Origin: Macromonas bipunctata
GTDB taxonomy: Bacteria; Pseudomonadota; Gammaproteobacteria; Burkholderiales; Burkholderiaceae_C
Assembly (NCBI RefSeq): GCF_002837135.1
Contig: NZ_NWBQ01000038.1
Location: 1 to 48,252, forward strand
Length of the DNA: 48,252 bases
Direction: 5' to 3'
A program made the position numbers and the translations under genes. Of the stretch, positions 39,236 through 47,747 are shown one piece after another. Within the stretch, counting starts at the first letter, position 1. Every line of letters starts with the position of its first letter. The notes beneath the pieces were generated by a model. The model worked only from the letters and a program-made list of their open reading frames with translations. It did not search any database and had not been told where the DNA came from.

Positions 39236-40234
39236 TTCGGCTACCAGCACGTGCCCGTGCCACGCGGCCTGCACGGTCTTGAAGGCCAGCAAAAGCACCA
39301 GTACGCTCAATACTGCCAGACAGGTTTGGGCCAGCCAGCCGTAGGCCGCCACGCCCGTACGCGCGGCCATAGTGAAGGAGGCCAGCGCCATCGCCGCCAG
39401 CGGGAAGGTGTAGGCCCAGGCCGATATGGCAAACGGCAGCCGCACAAAGCGCAGCATGTTGCTGGCCAGCAGCAGTGTAATGAACAGCGCCACCGTGTAC
39501 AGGATGCGCGCGAACGCGTCCAGGTCGTTCACCAGCCCGATGTAGGCCAGGCAGCCCACCGCCGGCGGCGCGATCAGAATAAACAGCGTGGGCATGAGCT
39601 TGGGCGGCAGCGGCTCGTGGAAGAACAGACGGTACAGGACGATGGTTTTCATCATGGGCCAGAACACCAACCCGATACTGAAGAAGAACCAGCGCAGCTC
39701 CAGCGGCGCAAACGCGGCCCCGGCCACCGGCACCAGGATGTTGCCCACCACCGGCATAAACCACGCCGGGTTGGCGTGCAGGATGGCGTAGTGGGTGTGG
39801 AAGATCCAGCTGCTCATCGCGTACAGCGTGACGAGCAAGTGCGCCAGCGCCCCCACGCCCCACAACCACTGCGCCAGCTGCGGCTGGCTGGGCCACCACA
39901 GCATGGACAGCATCAGCAAGCCGATGGAGATGGCGGCAAAGAAGTTGATCTTGACCGGGTGGCCCAGGTCGGCGCGCAGCGCTTGCGGATGCCGCACGCA
40001 CTTGACCAGGAGCAGCGCCCACAGCAGCACGTACAGCGCGGTGGCCGCCCAGCGCAGTGCCAGGCCAAGCTCGGCGGGTGCGCCCAGCACGTGGTGCGCC
40101 TTGGTCCAGGCCAGCGCCAGTCCGGCCACGCCCATCACGCTGGAAAACAGCGCCACCGGAAAATGGGCCAGCCGATCGGCCAGCGGGGCGGTGTGGCCCG
40201 CAGCGGCGGGGGCGAAGGGTGCAGGTTTTGTCAT
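39233..40234 (-). CDS. TDT/SLAC1-type anion channel or exporter
   Basis: The 333-residue protein has about ten membrane helices and matches the tellurite-resistance/dicarboxylate (TehA, SLAC1, sulfite exporter) family: FPVALFSSVMGVAGLALAW at the start, PAWFMPVVGNILVPVAG in the middle, and YTFPLAAMALASF near the end with the conserved pore phenylalanines. Substrate may be sulfite, chloride or tellurite; nearby sulfur genes favour sulfite. Its ATG is 9 bp from a palindromic sequence shared with another promoter in this window, and the gene is divergent from the cytochrome c peroxidase. Confidence 0.85.
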   Translation of the reverse strand: MTKPAPFAPAAAGHTAPLADRLAHFPVALFSSVMGVAGLALAWTKAHHVLGAPAELGLALRWAATALYVLLWALLLVKCVRHPQALRADLGHPVKINFFAAISIGLLMLSMLWWPSQPQLAQWLWGVGALAHLLVTLYAMSSWIFHTHYAILHANPAWFMPVVGNILVPVAGAAFAPLELRWFFFSIGLVFWPMMKTIVLYRLFFHEPLPPKLMPTLFILIAPPAVGCLAYIGLVNDLDAFARILYTVALFITLLLASNMLRFVRLPFAISAWAYTFPLAAMALASFTMAARTGVAAYGWLAQTCLAVLSVLVLLLAFKTVQAAWHGHVLVAE

Positions 40235-40242
40235 ACGTCAAA

Positions 40243-40266
40243 GTATACACACTGCCGGGGGTATAG
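40243..40266. promoter_or_regulatory. Imperfect palindrome shared with the peroxiredoxin promoter
   Basis: The site starts GTATACACACT and ends CCGGGGGTATAG; it lies between the divergent channel and peroxidase genes. It matches the site at 44038-44061 at 18 of 24 positions and both are imperfect palindromes with TATAC/GTATA-like ends. A common redox- or sulfur-responsive regulator is inferred. Confidence 0.45.
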
Positions 40267-40345
40267 CATTGCTACCCAATGCACAATACCAATGGTAGTA
40301 TTTGTGCGGTTCGTTCCTTTGCACAAGAACCACAGGAGAAACACC

Positions 40346-41350
40346 ATGAAACTCAAGAAAATCGCGATGTCGCTGGCTGTGGCCAGTGTGGCCAGCCTGG
40401 GCGGCTACGCCGCTGCACAGCAGTTCGAGGCGCTGTACTCCCCCATCAGCCCACCCAAGTCCATCGACGTGGGCAAGGCCGAGCTGGGCAAGAAGCTGTT
40501 CTTCGATCCGCGCCTGTCCAAGTCCGGCTTCATTTCGTGCAACTCGTGCCACAACCTGAGCATGGGCGGCGCCGACAACATCCGCACTTCGATTGGCGAC
40601 AAGTGGCAGCAAGGCCCAATCAACTCGCCCACGGTGCTTAACTCCAGCCTCAACTTGGCCCAGTTCTGGGATGGCCGCGCCGCTGACCTCAAAGAACAGG
40701 CCGGTGGCCCGATTGCCAACCCCGGCGAGATGGCCTTTAGCCACACACTGGCCATCGACGTGCTTGAATCCATCCCAGCCTACGCACGTGAGTTCAAACT
40801 GGTGTTTGGCAAAGACAAGATGGACATTGGCCAGGTGACCGAGGCTATTGCCGAGTTCGAAAAAACCCTGGTCACACCGGGCGCGCGCTTCGACCAATGG
40901 CTGCTGGGCGATAAGACCGCCCTCAAACCCGACGAACTGGCGGGCTACAAGCTGTTCAACGAGAGCGGTTGTGTGGGCTGCCACAACGGCCCCAACCTGG
41001 GCGGCAACTCGTTCCAGAAAATGGGCATCGTGGAGCCCTACAAGGGTGACACCACCGTGGCGGGCCGCGCCGGCGTGACCGGCAAGGACGCCGACCGCTT
41101 CAACTTCAAGGTGCCCACGCTGCGCAACGTCGAGCTGACCTATCCCTACTTCCACGACGGTGCGGCCAACACCCTGGCCGAGACCGTGGACGTGATGGGC
41201 CGCCTGCAGCTGGGCAAGAAGTTCACCGCCGACGAGAACCAGAAGATCGTGGCCTTCCTCAAGACCCTGACCGGCCAGCAGCCCAGCTTCATGCTGCCGA
41301 TCCTGCCGCCGTCGGCCGACAACACACCGCGCCCGACGCCGTTTAACTGA
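40346..41350 (+). CDS. ccpA: Di-haem cytochrome c peroxidase
   Basis: The 334-residue periplasmic enzyme reduces hydrogen peroxide with electrons from cytochrome c or another small carrier. A signal peptide (MKLKKIAMSLAVASVASLGG) is followed by two haem c sites, CNSCH (65-69) and CVGCH (209-213). The stretches SPTVLNSSLNLAQFWDGR and PTLRNVELTYPYFHDGA are typical of the family. AGGAGA lies 8 nt upstream of the ATG. It probably draws electrons from the same periplasmic pool as the HiPIP. Confidence 0.95.
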   Translation: MKLKKIAMSLAVASVASLGGYAAAQQFEALYSPISPPKSIDVGKAELGKKLFFDPRLSKSGFISCNSCHNLSMGGADNIRTSIGDKWQQGPINSPTVLNSSLNLAQFWDGRAADLKEQAGGPIANPGEMAFSHTLAIDVLESIPAYAREFKLVFGKDKMDIGQVTEAIAEFEKTLVTPGARFDQWLLGDKTALKPDELAGYKLFNESGCVGCHNGPNLGGNSFQKMGIVEPYKGDTTVAGRAGVTGKDADRFNFKVPTLRNVELTYPYFHDGAANTLAETVDVMGRLQLGKKFTADENQKIVAFLKTLTGQQPSFMLPILPPSADNTPRPTPFN

Positions 41351-41385
41351 TCGGTTCATTGGCCTATCGGGCCGACCGGTTGCAC

Positions 41386-43140
41386 TCAACCCTGCTGCAC
41401 CGCCCCCGCCTGTGCGGGCGCCAGCAGGGTTTTTATCGCCTGGTGGTGGCTGAGGAACACCTGGCCGCCAAGGTGTTGCAGCAGGTGGCTGTGTTGCAGG
41501 CGGTCCATCACCGGGCCCTTGACTTCGGACAGGTGCAGCTGCAGCCCGGCCTCGCGCAGGCGTTCGTTGATGGCCTCCAGGCTTTCAAGCGCGCTGGCGT
41601 CGATGTCGTTGACGGCGGTGCATTGCAGCACCACGTGGCGCAGCGCTGGCTGCGCGGCCACGGCGGCGGCGATGTGGTCTTCCAAGTAGCGCGCGTTGGC
41701 AAAGTACAGGCTTTCATCGACCCGCAGGCCCAGGATGTGCGGCTGCGTCAGCACGGCGTGGCGTTGCACATTGCGGTAATGTTCGGTGCCCGGCACTTGG
41801 CCCACCGTGGCGATGTGGGGGCGGCTGCTGCGGTACAGCAACCACAGGATGGAGCTGCCCACGCCCGCCAGCAAGCCCACGTCCACACCCACGGTCAGCG
41901 TCAGGCCAAAGGTGAGCGCCAAGGCCGTGAAGTCGGTGCGCGAATAACGCCACGTGTGCGCAAAGGCGCTCCAATCCACCAACGACAGCACCGCCACCAC
42001 AATGGTGGCGGCCAGCGTGGCCTGTGGCAGGTGGTACAGCGCTGGGGTCAAGCACAGTGCGGCCAGCGCCAGCCCAAAGGCGGTATAGACCCCCGCCGCT
42101 GGGGTACGTGCGCCTGCGTCAAAATTGACCACCGAACGCGAGAACCCCCCCGTGACAGGAAAGCCGCCGGTCAGCCCCGCGCCAAGGTTGCTCAGGCCCA
42201 GCCCACGCAGTTCGGCATCGGGGTCGATGCGTTCACGCCGCCGCGCCGCCAGCGACTGCCCCACCGACACCGACTCAACAAACCCGACCAGGGAAATCAG
42301 CAGCGCAGGCACCAGCAGCGGTTGCACACTGGCGCTCCAGGTCTGGGCGTCCCAGCCGGGCCAGCTCCAGCCGGGCAGGCCGCCGGGCACGTGGCCCACC
42401 ACCTTCATGCCGTGCGCGGCCAGGTCGGCCTGCCACGCCACGGCGATGCTGGCCAGCAGCGCCAACACTGGCGCGGCCTTGGCGCCCAGGTCGGCCACAA
42501 AGGGGGATGCGCCCCAGCCGCGCAGCAAGGGTTTGACGCGCTTGCGGGCCCAGACCAAAAATCCGAGCACACTCAGGCCCATCGCCAGCGTGGGTAGGTG
42601 GGTCTGCGGCCAGCGTTGCGCCAGTTGAGGCAACAGTTCCAGCAACGTTTCGCCGTGCAGCGGCACGCCCAGCAGGTGCTTGAGTTGGCTGGAGGCAATC
42701 AGCAGCCCAGAGGCCGACACAAACCCCGATACCACCGGGTGGCTCAAAAAATTGGCGATAAAGCCCAACCGCAGCACCCCCATCAGCGTCATGATGGCAC
42801 CGCTGAGCAAGGCCAGCCACAGCGTGGCCTGCGCGTAACCCATGCTGCCTGCCGCCGCCACCGAGCCAGCGGCGGCCGCCGTCATCAACGATGTGACCGC
42901 CGCTGGCCCCACCGCCAGCGTGCTGCTGCTGCCAAACAGCGCGTACAGCACCAGCGGTGCCATGCTGGCGTACAGCCCGGCCTGGGGCGGCAGGCCTGCC
43001 AGCAGCGCGTAGGCCAGGCTTTGCGGGATCAGCATCAGCGTGACCACCGCAGCGGCCACGCCATCGGCGGCCAGGTGTTCACCCCGGTAGCGTCGGCCCC
43101 AGCCGAGGATGGGCAGCCATTGGGTCAGGGTAGGGCGCAT
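41386..43140 (-). CDS. SulP family anion transporter with STAS domain
   Basis: The 584-residue protein has a SLC26/SulP membrane domain with VTLMLIPQSLAYALLAGLPP and GLTGGFPVTGGFSRSVVN, and a C-terminal STAS domain (about residues 440-560) with LHLSEVKGPVMDRLQ and DIDASALESLEAIN. SulP proteins carry sulfate, bicarbonate or other anions. The substrate cannot be read from sequence; the nearby redox and sulfur genes make sulfate or a related anion plausible. It is convergent with the peroxidase gene. Confidence 0.92.
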   Translation of the reverse strand: MRPTLTQWLPILGWGRRYRGEHLAADGVAAAVVTLMLIPQSLAYALLAGLPPQAGLYASMAPLVLYALFGSSSTLAVGPAAVTSLMTAAAAGSVAAAGSMGYAQATLWLALLSGAIMTLMGVLRLGFIANFLSHPVVSGFVSASGLLIASSQLKHLLGVPLHGETLLELLPQLAQRWPQTHLPTLAMGLSVLGFLVWARKRVKPLLRGWGASPFVADLGAKAAPVLALLASIAVAWQADLAAHGMKVVGHVPGGLPGWSWPGWDAQTWSASVQPLLVPALLISLVGFVESVSVGQSLAARRRERIDPDAELRGLGLSNLGAGLTGGFPVTGGFSRSVVNFDAGARTPAAGVYTAFGLALAALCLTPALYHLPQATLAATIVVAVLSLVDWSAFAHTWRYSRTDFTALALTFGLTLTVGVDVGLLAGVGSSILWLLYRSSRPHIATVGQVPGTEHYRNVQRHAVLTQPHILGLRVDESLYFANARYLEDHIAAAVAAQPALRHVVLQCTAVNDIDASALESLEAINERLREAGLQLHLSEVKGPVMDRLQHSHLLQHLGGQVFLSHHQAIKTLLAPAQAGAVQQG

Positions 43141-43153
43141 GGTGCGGCTTTCA

Positions 43154-43218
43154 GAGGGCGTTCAGGGGGATCTTGAGGTAGCTGACGCCATTGTCCTCGG
43201 GTACAAGCGGTGGCGGTC
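43154..43218 (-). pseudogene. Possible remnant of a gene's 3' end before the SulP gene
   Basis: On the minus strand a short open stretch ends VPEDNGVSYLKIPLNAL and stops at 43154, just before the SulP ATG. The frame is closed by a TGA about 20 codons upstream and has no start codon. It reads like the end of a normal protein, so it may be a truncated gene left by a deletion; it could also be chance. Confidence 0.25.
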
Positions 43219-43232
43219 AAGGTGCGATCCGC

Positions 43233-43262
43233 AAAAAAAACAGGCCCGGCAAAGCGCCGGGC
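43233..43262 (-). terminator. Intrinsic terminator after the peroxiredoxin gene
   Basis: On the minus strand GCCCGGC pairs with GCCGGGC around a 5-nt loop, then CTG and eight T. It lies 40 bp past the peroxiredoxin stop. Confidence 0.88.
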
Positions 43263-43301
43263 CATCAACCTCACACCGGCAAGCCGGTGCTGCAGGCGCG
43301 G

Positions 43302-43943
43302 TTACAGCGACTTGGTGGAGAAGTACCAGTCCTTGGTGTCGTAGCCTTCGCCCATGCGCTTGGCAATCGCTTCAGGCGTCTTGGGCGGGGGCACGATCAC
43401 GTCGCAGCCCGGCGTCCAGCCCGCCGGGGTGGCGACCTGGTTGGCGTCGCTGGTCTGCATTGCGGTCAGCAGGCGCACGAACTCGTCAATGGAGCGCCCG
43501 TTGCTCATCGGGTAGTACACCATGGCGCGCAGCGTGCCGTTGGGGTCGATGAAGAAGGTGGCGCGCACGGCCTGCGTGTCGGCGGCACCGGGGTGGATCA
43601 TGCCGTAGGCCTGCGCCACTTCCATCTTGATGTCGTCGATGATGGGGAAGGGGATCTCGACGCCAAAGTTGTTCTTGATGCTTTGCATCCAGGCCAGGTG
43701 CGAGTAAATGCTGTCGATGGACAGGCCCAGCAGCTCGCAGTTCATGGCCTTGAACTGGTCGGCGGCCTTGGCAAAGCCGATGAATTCGGTGGTACACACG
43801 GGGGTGAAGTCGGCCGGGTGCGAGAACAGGATCAGCCACTTGCCCTTGTAGTCGGCCAGGCTGCGCTCGCCGTGCGTGGTCTTGACGTTGAAGGCGGGCG
43901 CGGGTTCGTTGATGCGCGGCAGGCCGACGGAAACGTTGCTCAT
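43302..43943 (-). CDS. 1-Cys peroxiredoxin, PRDX6 type
   Basis: The 213-residue peroxidase has its peroxidatic Cys50 in FSHPADFTPVCTTEF and the extended C-terminal region of the Prx6 group (GWTPGCDVIVPPPKTPE). It reduces peroxides, with an electron donor that varies between species. AGGAGT precedes ATG 43943 at good spacing; an upstream in-frame extension is not needed. The promoter region holds a palindrome like that before the cytochrome c peroxidase, so the two peroxide-removing genes may be co-regulated. Confidence 0.95.
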   Translation of the reverse strand: MSNVSVGLPRINEPAPAFNVKTTHGERSLADYKGKWLILFSHPADFTPVCTTEFIGFAKAADQFKAMNCELLGLSIDSIYSHLAWMQSIKNNFGVEIPFPIIDDIKMEVAQAYGMIHPGAADTQAVRATFFIDPNGTLRAMVYYPMSNGRSIDEFVRLLTAMQTSDANQVATPAGWTPGCDVIVPPPKTPEAIAKRMGEGYDTKDWYFSTKSL

Positions 43944-44037
43944 GAGGTGACTCCTGTGTGTAGGTGCAAACAAAATACCGGATGCCAGTGGTGCTTGGCG
44001 GGTGCCGGGCACCTGCATCAACCACCGACAGGACTTA

Positions 44038-44061
44038 GTGTACACACTCCCCGGAGTATGT
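44038..44061. promoter_or_regulatory. Imperfect palindrome shared with the peroxidase promoter
   Basis: The site begins GTGTACACACT and continues CCCCGGAGTATG. It lies 95 bp upstream of the peroxiredoxin ATG and 70 bp upstream of the divergent transporter operon, and matches 40243-40266 at 18 of 24 positions. Confidence 0.45.
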
Positions 44062-44093
44062 TGGATGGCAAATGCCAATCTGCTCCATAGTTT

Positions 44094-44123
44094 TTGTGCA
44101 ACGTGGCAACGGTTGGGTATAGT
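44094..44123 (+). promoter_or_regulatory. Promoter of the MCE transporter operon
   Basis: TTGTGC (44094-44099) and TATAGT (44118-44123) are 18 bp apart. The first ATG of the permease gene begins only 9 bp after the -10 element, so the message would be almost leaderless. Confidence 0.55.
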
Positions 44124-44131
44124 CTGCCCCC

Positions 44132-45282
44132 ATGGCAATGGAACAAGGTGCAGCAGGACAGGTGCAGTGGCAGGGCGCGTCGGCGGACGCTGGCGCGGCG
44201 CGGTTGCGCCTGAGCGGCGACTGGACGCTGGCCCACCACGCCCGCCTGACGCGCCAGCTGGCGCCGCTGCCTACACCACTGCCGCCCGAAACCGAGATCG
44301 ACACACAGGCGCTGGGCCGCATCGACACCGCCGGCGCCAGCCTGCTGCACACCCTGCTGGGCCAGGAGCGTCTGTGCGCCATGAGCCAGGACGCCACCGC
44401 GCTGCAACCGGCGCAGCGCGCTTTGCTGTGTGCCGTGGCCGAGGCGCTGGAAGCGCCCCCCGCCCCCGAGGCCCCGGCGGGCAACGCGGTGCTGGAGGTG
44501 CTGGCCCACATCGGACAGACGGTGCTGGTGCTGGGCCGCCACCTGTGGGAGCTGCTGGGCTTCATCGGGCTGGTTTTGCAGACGGTGGCCCGGCTGCTGT
44601 GGCAACCCCGGCGCTGGCGCCTGACGGCCTGGGCGGCGCACTTGGAGCGCACGGCGCTGGACGCGGTGCCCATCGTGGCGCTGCTGACGTTTCTGGTGGG
44701 GGCGGTGGTGGCGTTTCTGGGCGCGACGGTGCTGTCGCGCTTTGGTGCCAGCATCTTTACGGTCGATCTGGTGGCGTTCTCGTTCCTGCGCGAGTTCGGC
44801 ACCCTGCTGGCGGCGATTCTGGTGGCGGGGCGCACCGCCAGCGCGTTCACGGCGCAGATAGGCTCCATGCGCGCCAACGAGGAAATCGACGCCTTGCGGG
44901 TGCAGGGCCTCAACCCGGTGGAGCTGCTGGTGCTGCCACGGGTGTGCGCGCTGCTGCTGGCGCTGCCGATGCTGAGTTTTGTTGCCATGGCCAGCGGCCT
45001 GGTGGGCGGGTTGCTGGTGTGCGCGCTGGCGCTGGACATTGCGCCCACGCTGTTTGTGTCGGTGGTGGAAAGCCACGTGGCGCTGCGCCATTTCGTGATT
45101 GGCATGGCCAAGGCGCCCATCTTTGCGTTCCTGATTGCGGTGATTGGTTGCCTGGAAGGCTTCAAGGTGGAGGGCAGCGCGCAGTCGGTGGGCGAGCACA
45201 CCACGTCGGCGGTGGTGCAGTCCATCTTTGTGGTGATTGTGGTGGACGCGCTGGCGGCGCTGTTCTGCATGCAGATGGGCTG

Positions 45283-45286
<4 letters not shown>
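44132..45286 (+). CDS. mlaE: MCE-type ABC permease with fused STAS domain (MlaB-MlaE)
   Basis: The 384-residue protein joins an N-terminal STAS-like domain (about residues 20-110; LRLSGDWTLAHHARL and ALGRIDTAGASLLHTLLG) to an MlaE permease with about five membrane helices; LREFGTLLAAILVAGRTASA and GSMRANEEIDALRVQGLNPV are the family's conserved loop. MlaB and MlaE are separate proteins in E. coli. Together with the ATPase and MCE protein it should move phospholipids across the envelope. ATG 44132 lies just behind the promoter; ATG 44138 is an alternative. The stop overlaps the ATPase start. Confidence 0.9.
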
Positions 45287-46086
<800 letters not shown>

Positions 46087-46107
46087 ACAACAGAAGAAGG
46101 CAACAGG

Positions 46108-47052
46108 ATGGAAACACGCGCACACCATGTGCTGATAGGGTTGTTCACGGTGCTGATGGTGGGTGCGGCGCTGCTGTTTGGCCTGTGGCTGGGCCAGAGC
46201 GAGCGCCGCCAGCCCGGTGGGCAGTACGACATCGTGTTCGAGGAAGCGGTGTCGGGCCTGTCCAAGGGCAGCACGGTGGAGTTCAACGGCATCAAGGTGG
46301 GCGAGGTGGCGCAGCTGCAGCTCGACCCCGAGGACCCACGCCGCGTGCGCGCCCGCATCCAGGTGGACGCCAGCGCGCCCATGCGCACCGACACCCGCGC
46401 GCGGCTGGTGCCAGCGGGCATCACCGGGTTGTCGCTGATCCGCCTGAGCAGCGGCAACGCTGCCACCAGCCAGCCCTTGCAGGCCCAACCTGACCAGCCG
46501 GTGCCGGTCATCGTGGCCATACCATCGCCGATGAGCAAGCTGCTGGCCAACGGCGAGGACGTGGTGTTCAACGTCAACGAGCTGCTGGTGCAGGCGCGCG
46601 CGGTGCTGTCCGACGGCAACGTGCAGCGCATCGCCAACACGCTGCAACACCTGGAGCAAGGCAGCCGCGCCCTGGCCGGGCAGCGCCAGCAGGTGGAGCT
46701 GCTGCTGCACAACCTGACGCAGGCCAGCGCCCAGGCCAACACCGCGCTGCTGGAGGCCACACAGGCGCTGCAAAGCAGCCAGCGGCTACTGGAAGGCCCG
46801 GGCGCACAGACGCTGGTGCAGGCACAACGCTCCTTGCAGGCGCTGGAGCGCACGCTGGGCGGGGTGGAGCAGCTAGTGGCCGACAACCGCGCCGCGCTGC
46901 AAAGCGGTGCCCATGGCCTGACGCAGATTGGCCCGGCGCTGGGCGAGCTGCGCGGCACGCTGGCGTCGTTGCGCGTCATCACGCGCCAGCTCGAAGACAG
47001 CCCGGCCGACTACGTGCTGGGCGCCGAACCGACCCGGGAGTTTCAACCGTGA
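46108..47052 (+). CDS. mlaD: MlaD/MCE domain protein
   Basis: The 314-residue protein has one N-terminal membrane helix (LIGLFTVLMVGAALLFGLWL), one MCE domain (about residues 40-115, FEEAVSGLSKGSTVEFNGIK and PAGITGLSLIRLSS) and a long Gln/Ala/Leu-rich helical region (about 165-300) with heptads, ending EDSPADYVLGAEPTREFQP. The coiled region could form a tube through the periplasm, as in longer MCE proteins. It starts 21 bp after the ATPase and overlaps the lipoprotein start. Confidence 0.92.
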   Translation: METRAHHVLIGLFTVLMVGAALLFGLWLGQSERRQPGGQYDIVFEEAVSGLSKGSTVEFNGIKVGEVAQLQLDPEDPRRVRARIQVDASAPMRTDTRARLVPAGITGLSLIRLSSGNAATSQPLQAQPDQPVPVIVAIPSPMSKLLANGEDVVFNVNELLVQARAVLSDGNVQRIANTLQHLEQGSRALAGQRQQVELLLHNLTQASAQANTALLEATQALQSSQRLLEGPGAQTLVQAQRSLQALERTLGGVEQLVADNRAALQSGAHGLTQIGPALGELRGTLASLRVITRQLEDSPADYVLGAEPTREFQP

Positions 47053-47747
47053 ATTTGCCTGTCTTGAAGCGGTGGCCCACGTGGCGCCGCCACGCCCTGC
47101 TGTGGGGCGCCACGTGTGCGCTGGCCGGATGCTCCATCCTGCCTGAGCGCGAGCCGGTGGAGGTGTACCTGTTGCCCGGTGCGGCCTTGGCCCAAGCCGC
47201 CACCCCGGCGGGCACCGTTGCCGCTGCGCCTGCCGAAGCGGGTGCTGCGCGCTGGCCGTGGTCGCTGCGGATCACGCGCCCCGCCAGCGCCGGACACCTG
47301 GCGGGGCGGCGCATTGCGGTGCTGCCGCCCGACGGCCGCCTGAGCGTGTACCAAGGCGCAAGCTGGAACGACCCGGCGCCGCTGCTGGTGCGCAACCGGC
47401 TGCTGGACGTGTTCCAGGCCGATGCCCGCCTGAGCGCCCTGAGCAGCGACGATCGCATCCTGCAGGCCGACTTCGAGATCGACAGCGACCTGCGCGCGTT
47501 CCAAGTCGAGTACCGCAGCGGCGCGCCCTACGCTGTATTGCGCTTGGACGCCCGCCTGGTGCGCACCGATACCGGCCGCATTGTGGCCAGCCGCCGTTTT
47601 GACCTGCAACAGCCCCTGGCGGGCACCAGCGTGGCACAAGCGGTACAGGCTTTAGGCCAGACCAGCGACGCGCTGGCGCTGGCGCTGCGGGGCTGGGCCG
47701 TGGCACAGATGGCCGCTACTGCGCCAGCGCCCCTGACGTCACCTTAA
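47049..47747 (+). CDS. pqiC: PqiC/YmbA-type ABC transport auxiliary lipoprotein
   Basis: The 232-residue lipoprotein begins at GTG 47049 (GTGA overlap with the mlaD-like stop), with lipobox LAGC near residue 28 after LLWGATCALAGC. The body has RRIAVLPPDGRLSVYQGASW, LLVRNRLLDVFQ and LRAFQVEYR, the DUF330/PqiC family pattern: an outer-membrane-anchored partner that receives the MCE conduit. Its presence makes this a hybrid of Mla-type pump with a Pqi-type outer partner. The last bases overlap the convergent porin stop (shared TTAA). Confidence 0.9.
   Translation: MNLPVLKRWPTWRRHALLWGATCALAGCSILPEREPVEVYLLPGAALAQAATPAGTVAAAPAEAGAARWPWSLRITRPASAGHLAGRRIAVLPPDGRLSVYQGASWNDPAPLLVRNRLLDVFQADARLSALSSDDRILQADFEIDSDLRAFQVEYRSGAPYAVLRLDARLVRTDTGRIVASRRFDLQQPLAGTSVAQAVQALGQTSDALALALRGWAVAQMAATAPAPLTSP

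Noticed and set aside
43109-43552. Plus-strand open frame across the SulP-peroxiredoxin gap
   Set aside because: It is mostly antisense to the peroxiredoxin gene and its terminator and has no recognisable motif.
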